64,000 bases of DNA from positions 102,042 through 166,041 of the forward strand of contig NZ_JXTE01000009.1 in the NCBI RefSeq assembly GCF_000972385.1, written 5' to 3'. Shown one piece after another: positions 6,924 to 16,091 of this stretch; within the stretch, counting starts at the first letter, position 1; the number at the start of each line of letters is the position of its first letter. Position numbers and translations under genes: made by a program. This stretch comes from Streptomyces sp. WM6386 (GTDB taxonomy: Bacteria; Actinomycetota; Actinomycetes; Streptomycetales; Streptomycetaceae). The notes beneath the pieces were generated by a model, which saw only the letters and a list, made by a program, of their open reading frames with translations, had not been told where the DNA came from and did not search any database.

Positions 6924-9077
6924 ATGCCCGAAAACGCCCTTCAGTCTGCCCTTGAGGCGCCTGAAAAATCACGTATGTCACCTCGGTCGATCCTCGTGTG
7001 GGCCGTCGTCGCGCTGCTCGGCGCGGTCGCCTGGGGCGTCCTCGCGCTGGCCCGCGGGGAGAAGATCTCCGCGGTCTGGCTGGTCGTCGCCGCGCTCGGC
7101 TCGTACGCGATCGCCTACCGCTTCTACTCCCGCTTCATCGTGCGGCGCGTCCTGAAACCGGACGACCGCCGGGCCACCCCGGCCGAGCGCCTGGAGGACG
7201 GCGTCGACTTCCACCCCACCGACCGCCGGGTGCTCCTCGGCCACCACTTCGCGGCGATCGCGGGCGCCGGACCGCTCGTGGGCCCGGTCCTCGCGGCCCA
7301 GATGGGCTATCTGCCCGGCACCCTGTGGATCGTCGCCGGAGTGATCTTCGCGGGTGCGGTGCAGGACATGATCGTGCTTTTCCTGTCCATGCGCCGGGAC
7401 GGCAAGTCGCTCGGGCAGATGGCCCGTGACGAGATCGGCCGGGCGGGCGGCGCGGCGGCGCTGATCGCGGTCTTCGCCATCATGATCATCCTGCTGGGTG
7501 TGCTCGCCCTGGTCGTGGTCAACGCCCTCGCCCACTCCCCGTGGGGCACCTTCTCCGTCGCGATGACCATCCCGATCGCCCTGTTCATGGGCTTCTGGCT
7601 GCACCGCATCCGCCCGGGCCGGGTCGTGGAGACCAGCCTCATCGGTGTCGTCCTGCTGCTCCTCGCGATCGTCGGCGGCAGCTGGGTCCAGGAGTCCTCG
7701 CTGGCCTCGGCCTTCACCCTGAGCCCGACGACCCTCGTCTTCTGTCTCATCGCCTACGGCTTCGTCGCCTCCGTCCTCCCGGTCTGGATGCTGCTCGCCC
7801 CCCGCGACTACCTCTCCACCTTCATGAAGATCGGCACGATCGCACTGCTCGCGGTGGGGGTCGTGATCGCCGCCCCGGTGCTCCGCGCGGACGCGGTGAC
7901 CGACTTCGCCTCCTCGGGCGCGGGCCCGGTCTTCGCCGGTTCGCTGTTCCCCTTCCTCTTCATCACCATCGCCTGCGGCGCCCTGTCCGGCTTCCACGCC
8001 CTGGTCTCCTCCGGGACGACTCCGAAGCTGATCCAGAAGGAGTCGCAGATCCGGATGATCGGCTACGGCGCCATGCTGATGGAGTCGTTCGTCGCGATCA
8101 TGGCGCTGATCGCCGCGGCGACCCTGGAGCCGGGGCTGTACTACGCGATGAACGCCCCCGCGGGGCTGCTCGGCACGACGGCCGAGTCGGCGTCCCACGC
8201 GGTCGCGGGCCTGGGCTTCACCATCACGCCCGACCAGCTCACGCAGGCCGCGAAAGCGGTGGAGGAGCAGACGCTGATCGCCCGCTCCGGAGGCGCCCCG
8301 ACCCTCGCGGTCGGCATGTCGGAGATCTTCTCCGGCGTCTTCGGCGGTACGGCCATGAAGGCCTTCTGGTACCACTTCGCGATCATGTTCGAGGCGCTGT
8401 TCATCCTGACGACCGTCGACGCGGGCACCCGGGTCGGGCGCTTCATGCTCCAGGACATGCTCGGCAACGTCTGGAAGCCGGTCGGCCGGGTCAACTGGAA
8501 GCCCGGTATCTGGCTGTGCAGCGGGCTCGTCGTGGCGGCCTGGGGCTACTTCCTCCACAGCGGCGCCACCGACCCGCTCGGCGGGATCAACCAGCTCTTC
8601 CCGCTCTTCGGCATCGCGAACCAGTTGCTGGCGGCGGTGGCCCTGACGGTGTGCACCACGGTCCTGGTGAAGTCCGGTCGGCTGCGCTGGGCCTGGGTCA
8701 CCGGCGTCCCGCTGGCCTGGGTGGTCGCGATCACCTTCACCGCCGGCTGGCAGAAGATCTTCTCCGACGACCCGCGCGTCGGCTTCTTCGCCCAGCGCGC
8801 CAAGTACGCCGACGGCATCGACGCCGGGCAGGTGCTGCCACCCGCCAAGTCCCTCGACGACATGCGGACCGTGGTCACCAACTCCACCGTCGACGGCGTA
8901 CTGATCGCCCTGTTCCTGCTGCTCGTCGCGGTCGTGATCGTCAACGCGGCGGTGGTGTGCGTATGGGCCGTCCGCACACCGGGCACCCTGGCGACGACCG
9001 AGTCGCCGTACGTCGAGTCCCGCATCGAGGTGCCCGAGCAGACCGGTGAGGCGCCGCTGGCCGGAGTGCGGTCGTGA
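6924..9077 (+). CDS. cstA: Carbon starvation protein A (peptide/pyruvate transporter)
   Basis: A 717-residue CstA-family permease. N-terminal family motifs include VDFHPTDRRVLLGHHFAAIAG and GPLVGPVLAAQMGYLPGTLW, then many membrane helices and the C-terminal GGINQLFPLFGIANQLLAA block. In E. coli CstA is induced on carbon starvation and transports peptides and pyruvate. Its TGA overlaps the GTG start of the following ybdD-type gene, the standard cstA-ybdD arrangement. An in-frame MSPRSILVWAV start further in is possible, but the ATG at 6924 has GAGGAG 7 bases upstream. Confidence 0.95.
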   Translation: MPENALQSALEAPEKSRMSPRSILVWAVVALLGAVAWGVLALARGEKISAVWLVVAALGSYAIAYRFYSRFIVRRVLKPDDRRATPAERLEDGVDFHPTDRRVLLGHHFAAIAGAGPLVGPVLAAQMGYLPGTLWIVAGVIFAGAVQDMIVLFLSMRRDGKSLGQMARDEIGRAGGAAALIAVFAIMIILLGVLALVVVNALAHSPWGTFSVAMTIPIALFMGFWLHRIRPGRVVETSLIGVVLLLLAIVGGSWVQESSLASAFTLSPTTLVFCLIAYGFVASVLPVWMLLAPRDYLSTFMKIGTIALLAVGVVIAAPVLRADAVTDFASSGAGPVFAGSLFPFLFITIACGALSGFHALVSSGTTPKLIQKESQIRMIGYGAMLMESFVAIMALIAAATLEPGLYYAMNAPAGLLGTTAESASHAVAGLGFTITPDQLTQAAKAVEEQTLIARSGGAPTLAVGMSEIFSGVFGGTAMKAFWYHFAIMFEALFILTTVDAGTRVGRFMLQDMLGNVWKPVGRVNWKPGIWLCSGLVVAAWGYFLHSGATDPLGGINQLFPLFGIANQLLAAVALTVCTTVLVKSGRLRWAWVTGVPLAWVVAITFTAGWQKIFSDDPRVGFFAQRAKYADGIDAGQVLPPAKSLDDMRTVVTNSTVDGVLIALFLLLVAVVIVNAAVVCVWAVRTPGTLATTESPYVESRIEVPEQTGEAPLAGVRS

Positions 9078-9262
9078 GCGTCCGGCAATGGGCGCGGGCC
9101 GTCCGCTGGTACCTGAGGGAGCTGACCGGGGAGACGGAGTACGACCGCTACTGCGAACGCCACCTCCGCCACCACCCGCTCGCGCCCGTACCGACCCGGC
9201 GCGACTACCAGGTGCTGCGCACCCGGCACCAGGAGGCCCACCCGCAGGGCCGCTGCTGCTGA
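9074..9262 (+). CDS. YbdD/YjiX family protein
   Basis: A 62-residue protein of the YbdD/YjiX family (DUF466). It begins MSVRQWARAVRWYLRELTGE, followed by the conserved YDRYCERHLRHHP block and a Cys-containing tail (GRCC). Family members are nearly always encoded directly after cstA. Here the GTG start overlaps the cstA stop by four bases (GTGA). Function unknown, probably linked to CstA activity. A strong terminator follows at 9275-9312. Confidence 0.93.
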   Translation: MSVRQWARAVRWYLRELTGETEYDRYCERHLRHHPLAPVPTRRDYQVLRTRHQEAHPQGRCC

Positions 9263-9274
9263 CCTCCACCGCCA

Positions 9275-9312
9275 GGGGACCGCGGGGCGGACGACACCGC
9301 CCCGCGGTCCCC
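9275..9312 (+). terminator. Terminator after cstA-ybdD
   Basis: Perfect 16-base-pair stem: GGGGACCGCGGGGCGG (9275-9290) pairs with 9297-9312 around the loop ACGACA. It ends the cstA-ybdD unit. There is no T-run, as usual for Streptomyces hairpins. Confidence 0.85.
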
Positions 9313-9335
9313 GACGACTCACCACCGGGACCGAG

Positions 9336-10274
9336 ATGTTCAGACGCCGCCCCGCCCTGCTGGTCCGCCCCGCACTCGACGACGACGCGCTGCACACGAC
9401 CCTGACGGAGCTGCGCCCCACTCCTCAGCTGCACGGCCTGGGCGCCGGCCGCACCCGCCCCGTGTGGCAGCCGGTCGCCGAACTGCTGCGCGACACGGGC
9501 CGCGACTGGGACCGCCGGTGGCACCGGATGTCCGTACTGGCGGGGGATCTGCCGCCCGCGGTCTGCGAGCGCTGGACCGCCGAGCGGCCCGGTGACGGGG
9601 ACGCCCTGGTGCTGCGGGCCTGCGTACGGTCCGCGCGGGCCGCTTCCGAGGGGTGGGCCGCCGCCCGGGAGGCGGAACAGGCGTGCCTGCGTGCCGCCGA
9701 CGCCTGCCCCGAGGACCCGACCCCGTGGCTGGCCCTGCTCGACGTGATGTACGCGCTCGCCGTCCCGGTCCGGGACGCCGTGCCCGTGTGGACCGAGGCC
9801 GTCAACCGCGCCCCCTGGCACCGGGGTGCCTACCACCGGCTGTTGCGCCATCTGTCCCCGCGCGGACCCGGCACGGTCACCGCCATGACGGACTTCGCCC
9901 GGCACGCGGCCTCCCGCGCACCGCACGGATCACCCCTGGCCCTGCTTCCCGTGGCGGCCCGCGTCGAACTGGTCGCGCACCGGCAACTGTGGGGGCGGAC
10001 GGGGCTCGGGGCCGACGCCCACTGGAACGAAGCCCGGGCCGGCGAGGAGATCGAGACGGCTCTGGCCGGCTGGTTCCGCACCGCCGCCACGCCGCATGCC
10101 GAGGCCGTCGCCGACCTCAACCTCCTCGCCTTCGCCCTGGTCCGCACCCACCGTCCGAACGAGGCCGCACCCGTCTTCCGGCGTATCGGCCGCCATATGA
10201 CGACGCATCCGTGGGAGCTGCTGCCGGCGCCGGAGCGCACGTTTCTCTACTGGCGCGACCGGCAGGGGGTGTGA
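9336..10274 (+). CDS. Conserved hypothetical, TPR-like helical protein
   Basis: A 312-residue soluble protein with no signal peptide or membrane helix. It is mostly alpha-helical with Ala/Arg-rich helices and repeats of the type EACLRAADACPEDPTPWLALL, which look like tetratricopeptide units (about residues 95-180). The end LLPAPERTFLYWRDRQG is distinctive. I do not recognise an enzyme motif. Proteins of this kind are common in Streptomyces and annotated as hypothetical. It follows the cstA terminator and has its own start at an ATG behind GGGACCGAG. Convergent with the SURF1 gene. Confidence 0.8.
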   Translation: MFRRRPALLVRPALDDDALHTTLTELRPTPQLHGLGAGRTRPVWQPVAELLRDTGRDWDRRWHRMSVLAGDLPPAVCERWTAERPGDGDALVLRACVRSARAASEGWAAAREAEQACLRAADACPEDPTPWLALLDVMYALAVPVRDAVPVWTEAVNRAPWHRGAYHRLLRHLSPRGPGTVTAMTDFARHAASRAPHGSPLALLPVAARVELVAHRQLWGRTGLGADAHWNEARAGEEIETALAGWFRTAATPHAEAVADLNLLAFALVRTHRPNEAAPVFRRIGRHMTTHPWELLPAPERTFLYWRDRQGV

Positions 10275-10319
10275 GGTGAAGAGGGGGTGTGAGGAGAAGG
10301 GGGACAGGCGTCGACCGTC

Positions 10320-11111
10320 TCAGACCGCCGCCGGCTCGGCCTCCGTCGCCGCTTCCTTCTCCGCCGCCTCCCTGCGGTCCCGCAGCTCGCGCCGGACCAG
10401 GACGACCCAGCCGATCGGGACGCCCGCGGCGAACAGCCACCACTGGAAGGCGTAGGCGTAGTTCAGCGGAGCGTTCTCCTTGCCCGGCCTGCCGAGCAGC
10501 TCCGGGGTGTCGCCCTTGGGTTCGGGCGTGGTCAGGGCGATGTAGCCGCCGAGGACCTGCTTGCCGAGGCGCTGGGCCTCGTGCTCGCTGTTGATCAGCA
10601 TGATCTGGCGGTCCGGCAGACCCTTGAGGTTCTTGATGCCGCTCGCCTCGGTCGTCTCGTCGGGCATCAGCCGCCCGGTGACGGTGACCTCGCCCGCGGG
10701 GGGCACCGGGACCTTCGGGAAGGCGGTCTGGGTGGCGCCGGTGGGGACCCAGCCGCGGTTGACCAGCAGCACCTTGCCGTCGTTCAGGACGAACGGGGTC
10801 AGGACGTGGTAGCCGACCTCGTCGTCGGAGTTGGTACGGCGGCGGACGACGAGCTCGTCATCGGTGTCGAAGCGACCCGTCGCGGTCACCGACCGGTACC
10901 GCTCCTTGCTGGTGACCGTGTGCCCGGCGGCCGTCATCCGCTCCACCGGCACCGGGTCGGCGGACAGTGCGTCGGAGACCAGCTGGTTACGGGCGCTGCG
11001 CTCCTCGTAGCGATGCATCTGCCAGATGCCCAGCCGGATCATCGTGGGGATGAGAACGAGGGCGACCAGCGTGAGGATCACCCACTGCCGGGACAACAGG
11101 AAGCGGTACAC
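10320..11111 (-). CDS. SURF1 family protein (cytochrome oxidase assembly)
   Basis: A 263-residue SURF1-like protein with two membrane helices bracketing an outer domain: helix 1 near the N-terminus (WVILTLVALVLIPTMIRLGIWQ) and helix 2 near the C-terminus (FAAGVPIGWVVLVRREL). Family motifs are IWQMHRYEER, LLVNRGWVP and PLNYAYAFQWWLFA. SURF1 helps insert haem a or mature aa3-type cytochrome oxidase. The GTG at 11111 (MYRFLLSRQW) is preferred; a TTG 15 bases upstream is in frame. The C-terminal tail is Glu/Ala-rich. Confidence 0.92.
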   Translation of the reverse strand: MYRFLLSRQWVILTLVALVLIPTMIRLGIWQMHRYEERSARNQLVSDALSADPVPVERMTAAGHTVTSKERYRSVTATGRFDTDDELVVRRRTNSDDEVGYHVLTPFVLNDGKVLLVNRGWVPTGATQTAFPKVPVPPAGEVTVTGRLMPDETTEASGIKNLKGLPDRQIMLINSEHEAQRLGKQVLGGYIALTTPEPKGDTPELLGRPGKENAPLNYAYAFQWWLFAAGVPIGWVVLVRRELRDRREAAEKEAATEAEPAAV

Positions 11112-11159
11112 CCCATGACCGTACAACTCGGGCCATGGGGTGTTCGCACAGGGGTGTGG

Positions 11160-11393
11160 TCAGACGCGGTCGACGATGCCCACCTTTCCCTCCGCGCGGG
11201 CGCAGTGGGCGCCGCAGAACCAGTGGCCCTCGACCTCGACGCCCTGGCCGATGATCTGCACACGGCAGTGCTCGCAGATCGGGGCCATGCGGTGGATCGC
11301 ACAGGAGAAGCAGTCGAAGACGTGCACCGCTCCCTGCGCGTGCACCTCGAAGGTCATGCCGTAGTTGTTTCCGCATACTTCGCAAGTCGCCAT
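11160..11393 (-). CDS. Small double zinc-ribbon/metallothionein-like protein
   Basis: A 77-residue protein with eight cysteines in four pairs: C4/C7, C28/C31, C40/C43 and C60/C64, interspersed with histidines (H34, H42, H57, H63). This layout predicts two zinc-binding knuckles. The second half (CEHC ... HWFCGAHCA) resembles bacterial metallothionein SmtA-like folds. It is highly conserved among Streptomyces as I recall, but I know no function. Upstream in-frame sequence exists, but the ATG at 11391-11393 gives the natural protein. It sits between SURF1 and the exonuclease on the same strand. Confidence 0.82.
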   Translation of the reverse strand: MATCEVCGNNYGMTFEVHAQGAVHVFDCFSCAIHRMAPICEHCRVQIIGQGVEVEGHWFCGAHCARAEGKVGIVDRV

Positions 11394-11472
11394 GCGCCAC
11401 AGGGTGGGCCGTCGGTCCGGCGCGGGCGAGGCGGCGGCGGGCGAGTCGCGGCGCAATCACCCGTCCGTACGG

Positions 11473-12459
11473 TCATCCCCGCGATGCCGGTGCCACGTTG
11501 CCGAGAAGTTGTCCGAAGGCCGCCTCGTCGACGACCGGCGTGCCGAACTGCCGGGCCTTGACCACCTTCGACGTGCCCGAGTCCGGGTCGTTGGTGACGA
11601 GCAGGCTGGTCAGCCGGGAGATGCTGGTGGCGACGTGCAGCCCGGCCTCGATCGCGCGGTCCTCCAGGAGGTCGCGCTCGGTGGAGGTGTCGCCGGAGAA
11701 GGCGATGCGCATGCCCTGCTTGAGCGGTTTGCCCTCTTCGTAACGCCCCGGGTTGGGATAGGGGCATGCGGGCCTTTTGCGGGCGGGGCGCCAACTGGTC
11801 GGCCGATAGCTGCCGTAGCTCGACTGCTGCTGCCGGGGCACGGCCCGGTCCGTCCACTCGGTCAGTGGCCGGCACTCGTGCAGCGGCAGCCGTACGCCAC
11901 CCTCGGCCGCCGCCCGCAGGCTCGGCCGGAACGCCTCCGCGAGCACGCGCGCGTCGTCGAGCGCGTGGTGGGCGCGCTGCTGTACGACGCCGAAGTGGGC
12001 GGCCAGCGACTCCAGCTTGTGGTTGGGCAGCGGCAGGGCGAGCTCCTTGGAGAGCGCGATGGTGCACAGCCGCTGTCGCACCGGCGCCTCGCGCTCCGCA
12101 CGCGCGTACTCCCGCGCAATCATCTGCCAGTCGAAGACCGCGTTGTGCGCGACGAGCACCCGGCCGTCCAGCCGGGTCGAGAACTCCTCGACGATGTCCG
12201 GGAAGAGGGGCGCGCCCTCGAGCACATCGCTCGTCAGACCGTGGATCCACACCGGGCCGGGGTCGCGCTCCGGGTTGACCAGCGTGTACCAGTGGTCCTC
12301 GACCTCGCCGCGCGCGTCCAGCCGGTAGACGGCCGCGGAGATTATCCGGTCGTCCCGGGCGAGGCCGGTGGTCTCCACGTCGACGACCGCGTACCCCTGC
12401 GGATACGCGGCCGGCCACGTTGTGGGGGAGGACGCTGCGGTCGACTGGTCTTCGAGCAT
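11473..12459 (-). CDS. DEDDh 3'-5' exonuclease with C-terminal BRCT domain
   Basis: A 328-residue protein. The N-terminal exonuclease domain (about residues 18-190) shows Exo I VVDVETTGL, Exo II AHNAVFDWQMI and Exo III HHALDDARV, i.e. the DEDDh set of DNA polymerase III epsilon-like proofreading nucleases. The C-terminus (about 245-325, MRIAFSGDTSTERDLLEDRA ... VDEAAFGQLL) is a BRCT domain of the type found in DNA ligase and in nick-binding proteins. A role in DNA repair or end processing is inferred. The ATG at 12459 (MLEDQSTAAS) is chosen; upstream codons look non-coding. Confidence 0.92.
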   Translation of the reverse strand: MLEDQSTAASSPTTWPAAYPQGYAVVDVETTGLARDDRIISAAVYRLDARGEVEDHWYTLVNPERDPGPVWIHGLTSDVLEGAPLFPDIVEEFSTRLDGRVLVAHNAVFDWQMIAREYARAEREAPVRQRLCTIALSKELALPLPNHKLESLAAHFGVVQQRAHHALDDARVLAEAFRPSLRAAAEGGVRLPLHECRPLTEWTDRAVPRQQQSSYGSYRPTSWRPARKRPACPYPNPGRYEEGKPLKQGMRIAFSGDTSTERDLLEDRAIEAGLHVATSISRLTSLLVTNDPDSGTSKVVKARQFGTPVVDEAAFGQLLGNVAPASRG

Positions 12460-12639
12460 GGTCCCTGAGGATACGGGCCCCCACTGACAGCGCCGCGCGC
12501 ACCCGGCCGAGAGGCGCCCGTGTACGGCGGCGGGCGGTGCCGGGAGTTCGTACAAAGGCGTGAGGAACCGTACGCACGCGCGCGTAGAGGCAACCAACCT
12601 CGCGCTGAAGACCGGCAGTTGTTCACCGGGCCCGCCCCC

Positions 12640-15234
12640 TCATCCCAGCGCCGCCACCAGGTCCCCCGCCGTCAGCGCCGCCAGACCGCAGCCGTCGACG
12701 GGCCCCGGCAGCAGCCGGTACACCGATCCGGCCGCGCCCTCGGGGGCCACTGCGCCGTGGACCAGTGCGAGGAACACATGCTTCTTCGCGGCCGCTTCAC
12801 CCGCGAGGGCGTCGGCGTCCTCGGACGGCTGCCGTCTCTCCGGCGGCTCCAGGGCACGCACGCGTGCCGCGAACTCCGTGTCCGGTTCCCCGATGTGCCG
12901 CCGGTAGTGCCAGAGCTCGTCCACCGCGCGCGGATGCGGCGTGCGCCGTACCACCGCGACCTCGTCGCCCCGCGCGGTCGCCCGCCACACGGCCAGGTCC
13001 CACAGGGTCGTACGGCCGCAGGAGAAGTACTGATGCAGGTCCTCGGCGACCCGCCCCAGGTCGGCCCCGTGCACATACAGGCTGTGAAAGCCCTCGGCGG
13101 CCGGCAGATGCAGGTCGGTCCACAGGAACGTGCGGCGGTCCAGGTCGACCAGCATCGGAACGTGGATGCGCGAGTCGCCCACCAGGTCGTACCGCTGACG
13201 GACCGTGCGCGGGTCGTAGGACGCGTCACGGTCCTCCAGGGCGGCGGACGGCAGCGCCATGAAGCCGGCGAAGGCGTCCAGGAGCGCCTCGAACGGGACG
13301 TCGTTGAAGCTGAAGACGACGGGCAGCGCGAACCGCACCCCACGGTCGGCGAGCGCGCCGAGGTCCAGGTCGACGTACTCGGTCGCCCCGTCCGGCGCGG
13401 GCCCCGAGACCAGATCACCGGAGTGGACCGCCGCACGGCCCTCGTACACGAGGTTGGTGTAGTCGCACAGACCCGCGAACTTCCAGTCCTCGTCGTACAG
13501 CGCCACCGACAGGTCCAGGTCCACCCGGGTGCCGGCGGGCTCCATCCAGTGCAGGAAGAGCCGCAGGACCTCGCCCTCGGGCAGCGGCTGGGTGCTGCCG
13601 CGCGGCACCGTCACGAGCGCCTTCGCGGCGGCGCTCTCGGCGGCCGGCACCGCGAGACCGGTGAGCGCCGAGTCCAGCACGGCCAGGTCGAGCCGAGGCC
13701 CGTCGGCCAGGCGGCGCAGTGCCTCGGCCTCCAGCAGCGCGCACACCTCGTCCGTCACCTCCGACGACAGCGGCACGCGCGTGTCGTCGATCGTGAAGGA
13801 GTGGGTGACCTGCCCGCGCGGGAAGAACACCCGCCGCCCGCCCGGCAGATGACGGATCCGCATCCGGCCGAGCGCGGCCAGCAGCGGACCCGGCCCCGCC
13901 TTGGGCAGCACGCGGCGCAGGACGTCCCCGAACCCCTCCGGCAGTACGTCGAGTTCGCGCAGCCGCAGCAGATGGTCGAGCCTGCGCAGCAGTTCGCCCG
14001 GCCGCTGGGCGAGCAGCTCCAGGGCGGCCGTCATGTCCTTCTCGTGCAGCGCCTGTTCGACGCGTGCCGCCCAGGTGGCCGGCTTGACGCGGACGCCGTC
14101 GACCCGGACCGCGTCGGGGTGTGCGGCGGCGGTCCGCAGCAGCGCCTCGCCGAGCGCGCCCTCGGAGGTGTCCGTGGCACGCAGGACGGCGAACGCGAGA
14201 GCGGCCTTGGGATGACGGGAGTGCTGCTCGTAGGGGTGCAGGATCTCGGCGGCGCGCTTCCAGGCGCCCGGGTGCCGCAGCACGTCCTCGACCAGCGACG
14301 GCATCGCCAGACCGTCGAGTATGCCCAGCAGTTGCCGGCGCAGGGCGCGCGGCAGGGAGCGCATACGGGGCGGGTCGAGCAGGTCGGCCTCGCCGCCCGA
14401 CCACATGCACAGCAGCCGCAGCACGTCCGTCGCGGTCGTCAGATGTGTGGCCAGGAGCTCGGTCGCCCTCACGCGCGTGTGCCGGTCGAGCAGCAGCATG
14501 CCGAGGGCCAGCGCCTTGGTCTGGCGCACCGGGATGTCCGCAGGGAACCAGCCGAGGTCGGCCGGCGCGTGCGACAGCAGGATCTTCACGTCGTCCCGGT
14601 CCTGCGGCGGCAGCGGGGTACGACGGGCCAGCAGTGTCAGCAGGGCCCGGACCGCGTCCGCCTTCGCGTCCACGCCGAGGGCGAGCAATTTCAGTGGGCC
14701 GACGGCTAGTTCGCGCTCGTGGCGCGGGTGCTCCGGCTTCAGGAAGGGGTCGGTCCGGTCGATACGGCGATGACAGATCGGGCAGCCCGCGTAGTCCGCG
14801 CCGTCCCAGCACTGCCGGCACACCAGATGCGCGCACGGCGACACCGCGTGCACGCTGCCGACCGTGCCGCACAGCACACACGGCTGGGCGGGCCACTGCA
14901 GCAGCAGGGTGAAGATCCGGTCGACGTAGAGCTGGAACGTGTCGTCCGGCACCGAGGCCGGGAAGCTGCGGAACATCGGCATATGGGTGCGGTCCGCGCC
15001 CAGTTCGGCGTCGATGTGCCGGATCAGCTGCCTGCCCGCGTCCCCGAGCCCGGCGGGCCCCAGCCAGGCGAGCGCCGCGTGCAGTTCCGCCGTCGGTGCG
15101 AATCCCCGGTCCAGCAGCTCGGCTTCGAGTGCGACGAGCCCTGGCGTCGTCGACGGGTCGCCCGGGCGTGGCCCGGCCTGGTCGACGTAGACGGTACGAA
15201 GGCGGCGGAGCAGCACGGACGACAGTACGGACAA
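12640..15234 (-). CDS. MXAN_6230/SCO0854-type RING-domain protein with TerD-like region
   Basis: About 864 residues. Near residues 119-145 there is a full RING (C3HC4) pattern: C-x2-C-x11-C-x-H-x2-C-x2-C-x8-C-x2-C (CVLCGTVG ... CAHLVCRQCW ... CPIC). The middle is a long helical repeat-like region. The last third (about 560-720, LHWMEPAGTRVDLDLSVALYDE and YVDLDLGALADRGVRFA) resembles TerD/tellurium-resistance folds. RING domains are rare in bacteria; no ubiquitin system is visible nearby. The start is unclear: TTG at 15234 (MSVLSSVLLRRLRTVYVDQ) is used, while the open frame reaches 15369. Role unknown. Confidence 0.85.
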   Translation of the reverse strand: MSVLSSVLLRRLRTVYVDQAGPRPGDPSTTPGLVALEAELLDRGFAPTAELHAALAWLGPAGLGDAGRQLIRHIDAELGADRTHMPMFRSFPASVPDDTFQLYVDRIFTLLLQWPAQPCVLCGTVGSVHAVSPCAHLVCRQCWDGADYAGCPICHRRIDRTDPFLKPEHPRHERELAVGPLKLLALGVDAKADAVRALLTLLARRTPLPPQDRDDVKILLSHAPADLGWFPADIPVRQTKALALGMLLLDRHTRVRATELLATHLTTATDVLRLLCMWSGGEADLLDPPRMRSLPRALRRQLLGILDGLAMPSLVEDVLRHPGAWKRAAEILHPYEQHSRHPKAALAFAVLRATDTSEGALGEALLRTAAAHPDAVRVDGVRVKPATWAARVEQALHEKDMTAALELLAQRPGELLRRLDHLLRLRELDVLPEGFGDVLRRVLPKAGPGPLLAALGRMRIRHLPGGRRVFFPRGQVTHSFTIDDTRVPLSSEVTDEVCALLEAEALRRLADGPRLDLAVLDSALTGLAVPAAESAAAKALVTVPRGSTQPLPEGEVLRLFLHWMEPAGTRVDLDLSVALYDEDWKFAGLCDYTNLVYEGRAAVHSGDLVSGPAPDGATEYVDLDLGALADRGVRFALPVVFSFNDVPFEALLDAFAGFMALPSAALEDRDASYDPRTVRQRYDLVGDSRIHVPMLVDLDRRTFLWTDLHLPAAEGFHSLYVHGADLGRVAEDLHQYFSCGRTTLWDLAVWRATARGDEVAVVRRTPHPRAVDELWHYRRHIGEPDTEFAARVRALEPPERRQPSEDADALAGEAAAKKHVFLALVHGAVAPEGAAGSVYRLLPGPVDGCGLAALTAGDLVAALG

Positions 15235-15385
15235 GCGGAGGCCCCCGGCGGGAAGGAAGAGAAGAAGAGTGAGGCGGGAGGCGGAGAGTGAGCGCGCTGT
15301 CAGCGTCAGAAAGGGAGAAGGAAGCACGCTTGCGGAGCCGCCCCCGCGATCACGAATGTAGGAGAGCACGTCTGTGCGGCGCCAC

Positions 15386-15991
15386 CTATTTGTTTTCGAG
15401 CAGTGATCGCGTCAACGCCCGCACGGACGTGACGAACAGCCGCTCCTCGTTCACCGGCCGCGCGAAGGCACGGGCGAGCGCCGGGTCGTCGTACGCGGTC
15501 GTCTCCTGCGCGGGCTGCTGCACGGGCGCGCGCTCCCGGTTGCGTTCCACGAGGACGAAGCCCACGACCTGGAACTGCACCGCCCGCACCGCCTCCGCCG
15601 CCCGGGCGCCGCGCAGTCCGGCCGCGTGCACCTCGTGCACCAGCGCCCGGCGCGCGGGCAGGAACATCCGCTCGGTCAGGCCGCGTTCGTGGACCATCGC
15701 GATCAGATGCGGATGGGCGCGCAGCCGTCGGCGCAGGATGCGGGCCACCGAGACGATCCGCTCGGCCGGGGTGCGGCCGACCGGCCGGAACTCGCCCAGG
15801 TCGGTCACGGTCCGCTGGACGAGCGCGTCCAGCAAGGACTCCCGGTTGCCGACATGCCAGTAGATCGAGGTCACGGCGGTGCCCAGTTCGGCGGCGAGCT
15901 TGCGCATCGTCAGCGCCTCGGGGCCGTGCTGCTTCACCAGGTTCGCGGCGGTGTCCAGGACTTCGTCCCGGGTGAGCGACGCTCTCGCCAT
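15386..15991 (-). CDS. TetR family transcriptional regulator
   Basis: A 201-residue TetR-type regulator. The N-terminal DNA-binding domain (residues about 8-52) contains LTMRKLAAELGTAVTSIYWHVGNRESLLDALV; the C-terminal ligand domain follows TetR_C architecture. It is divergent from the acetoacetate-decarboxylase-like gene, with a perfect dyad (16043-16059) between them, so it probably represses that cluster and itself until a small ligand binds. The ATG at 15991 gives the full HTH; longer in-frame extension lies inside the neighbouring gene and is not real. Confidence 0.92.
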   Translation of the reverse strand: MARASLTRDEVLDTAANLVKQHGPEALTMRKLAAELGTAVTSIYWHVGNRESLLDALVQRTVTDLGEFRPVGRTPAERIVSVARILRRRLRAHPHLIAMVHERGLTERMFLPARRALVHEVHAAGLRGARAAEAVRAVQFQVVGFVLVERNRERAPVQQPAQETTAYDDPALARAFARPVNEERLFVTSVRALTRSLLENK

Positions 15992-16042
15992 GCTGCCCCC
16001 AAGTCCGGCTCGTGCACGCGTATTTACCCCGCGGGGCAGGTG

Positions 16043-16059
16043 CTGTAACTGTGTTACAG
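16043..16059. promoter_or_regulatory. Probable TetR operator
   Basis: Perfect 17-base dyad CTGTAAC TGT GTTACAG, 33 bases before the decarboxylase-like start and 52 bases before the TetR start. Position and symmetry are typical of a TetR autoregulatory operator. Confidence 0.7.
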
Positions 16060-16091
16060 GTGACGGCCCATCAGAAGAAGGGCGGTACGAC

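Noticed and set aside
6978..9926. 982-codon minus-strand frame opposite cstA
   Set aside because: Antisense frame produced by third-position GC bias of cstA; translation is Gly/Arg/Asp/His-rich with no motif.
12520..14709. 729-codon plus-strand frame opposite the RING gene
   Set aside because: Same kind of antisense shadow; the minus-strand protein has clear family motifs.
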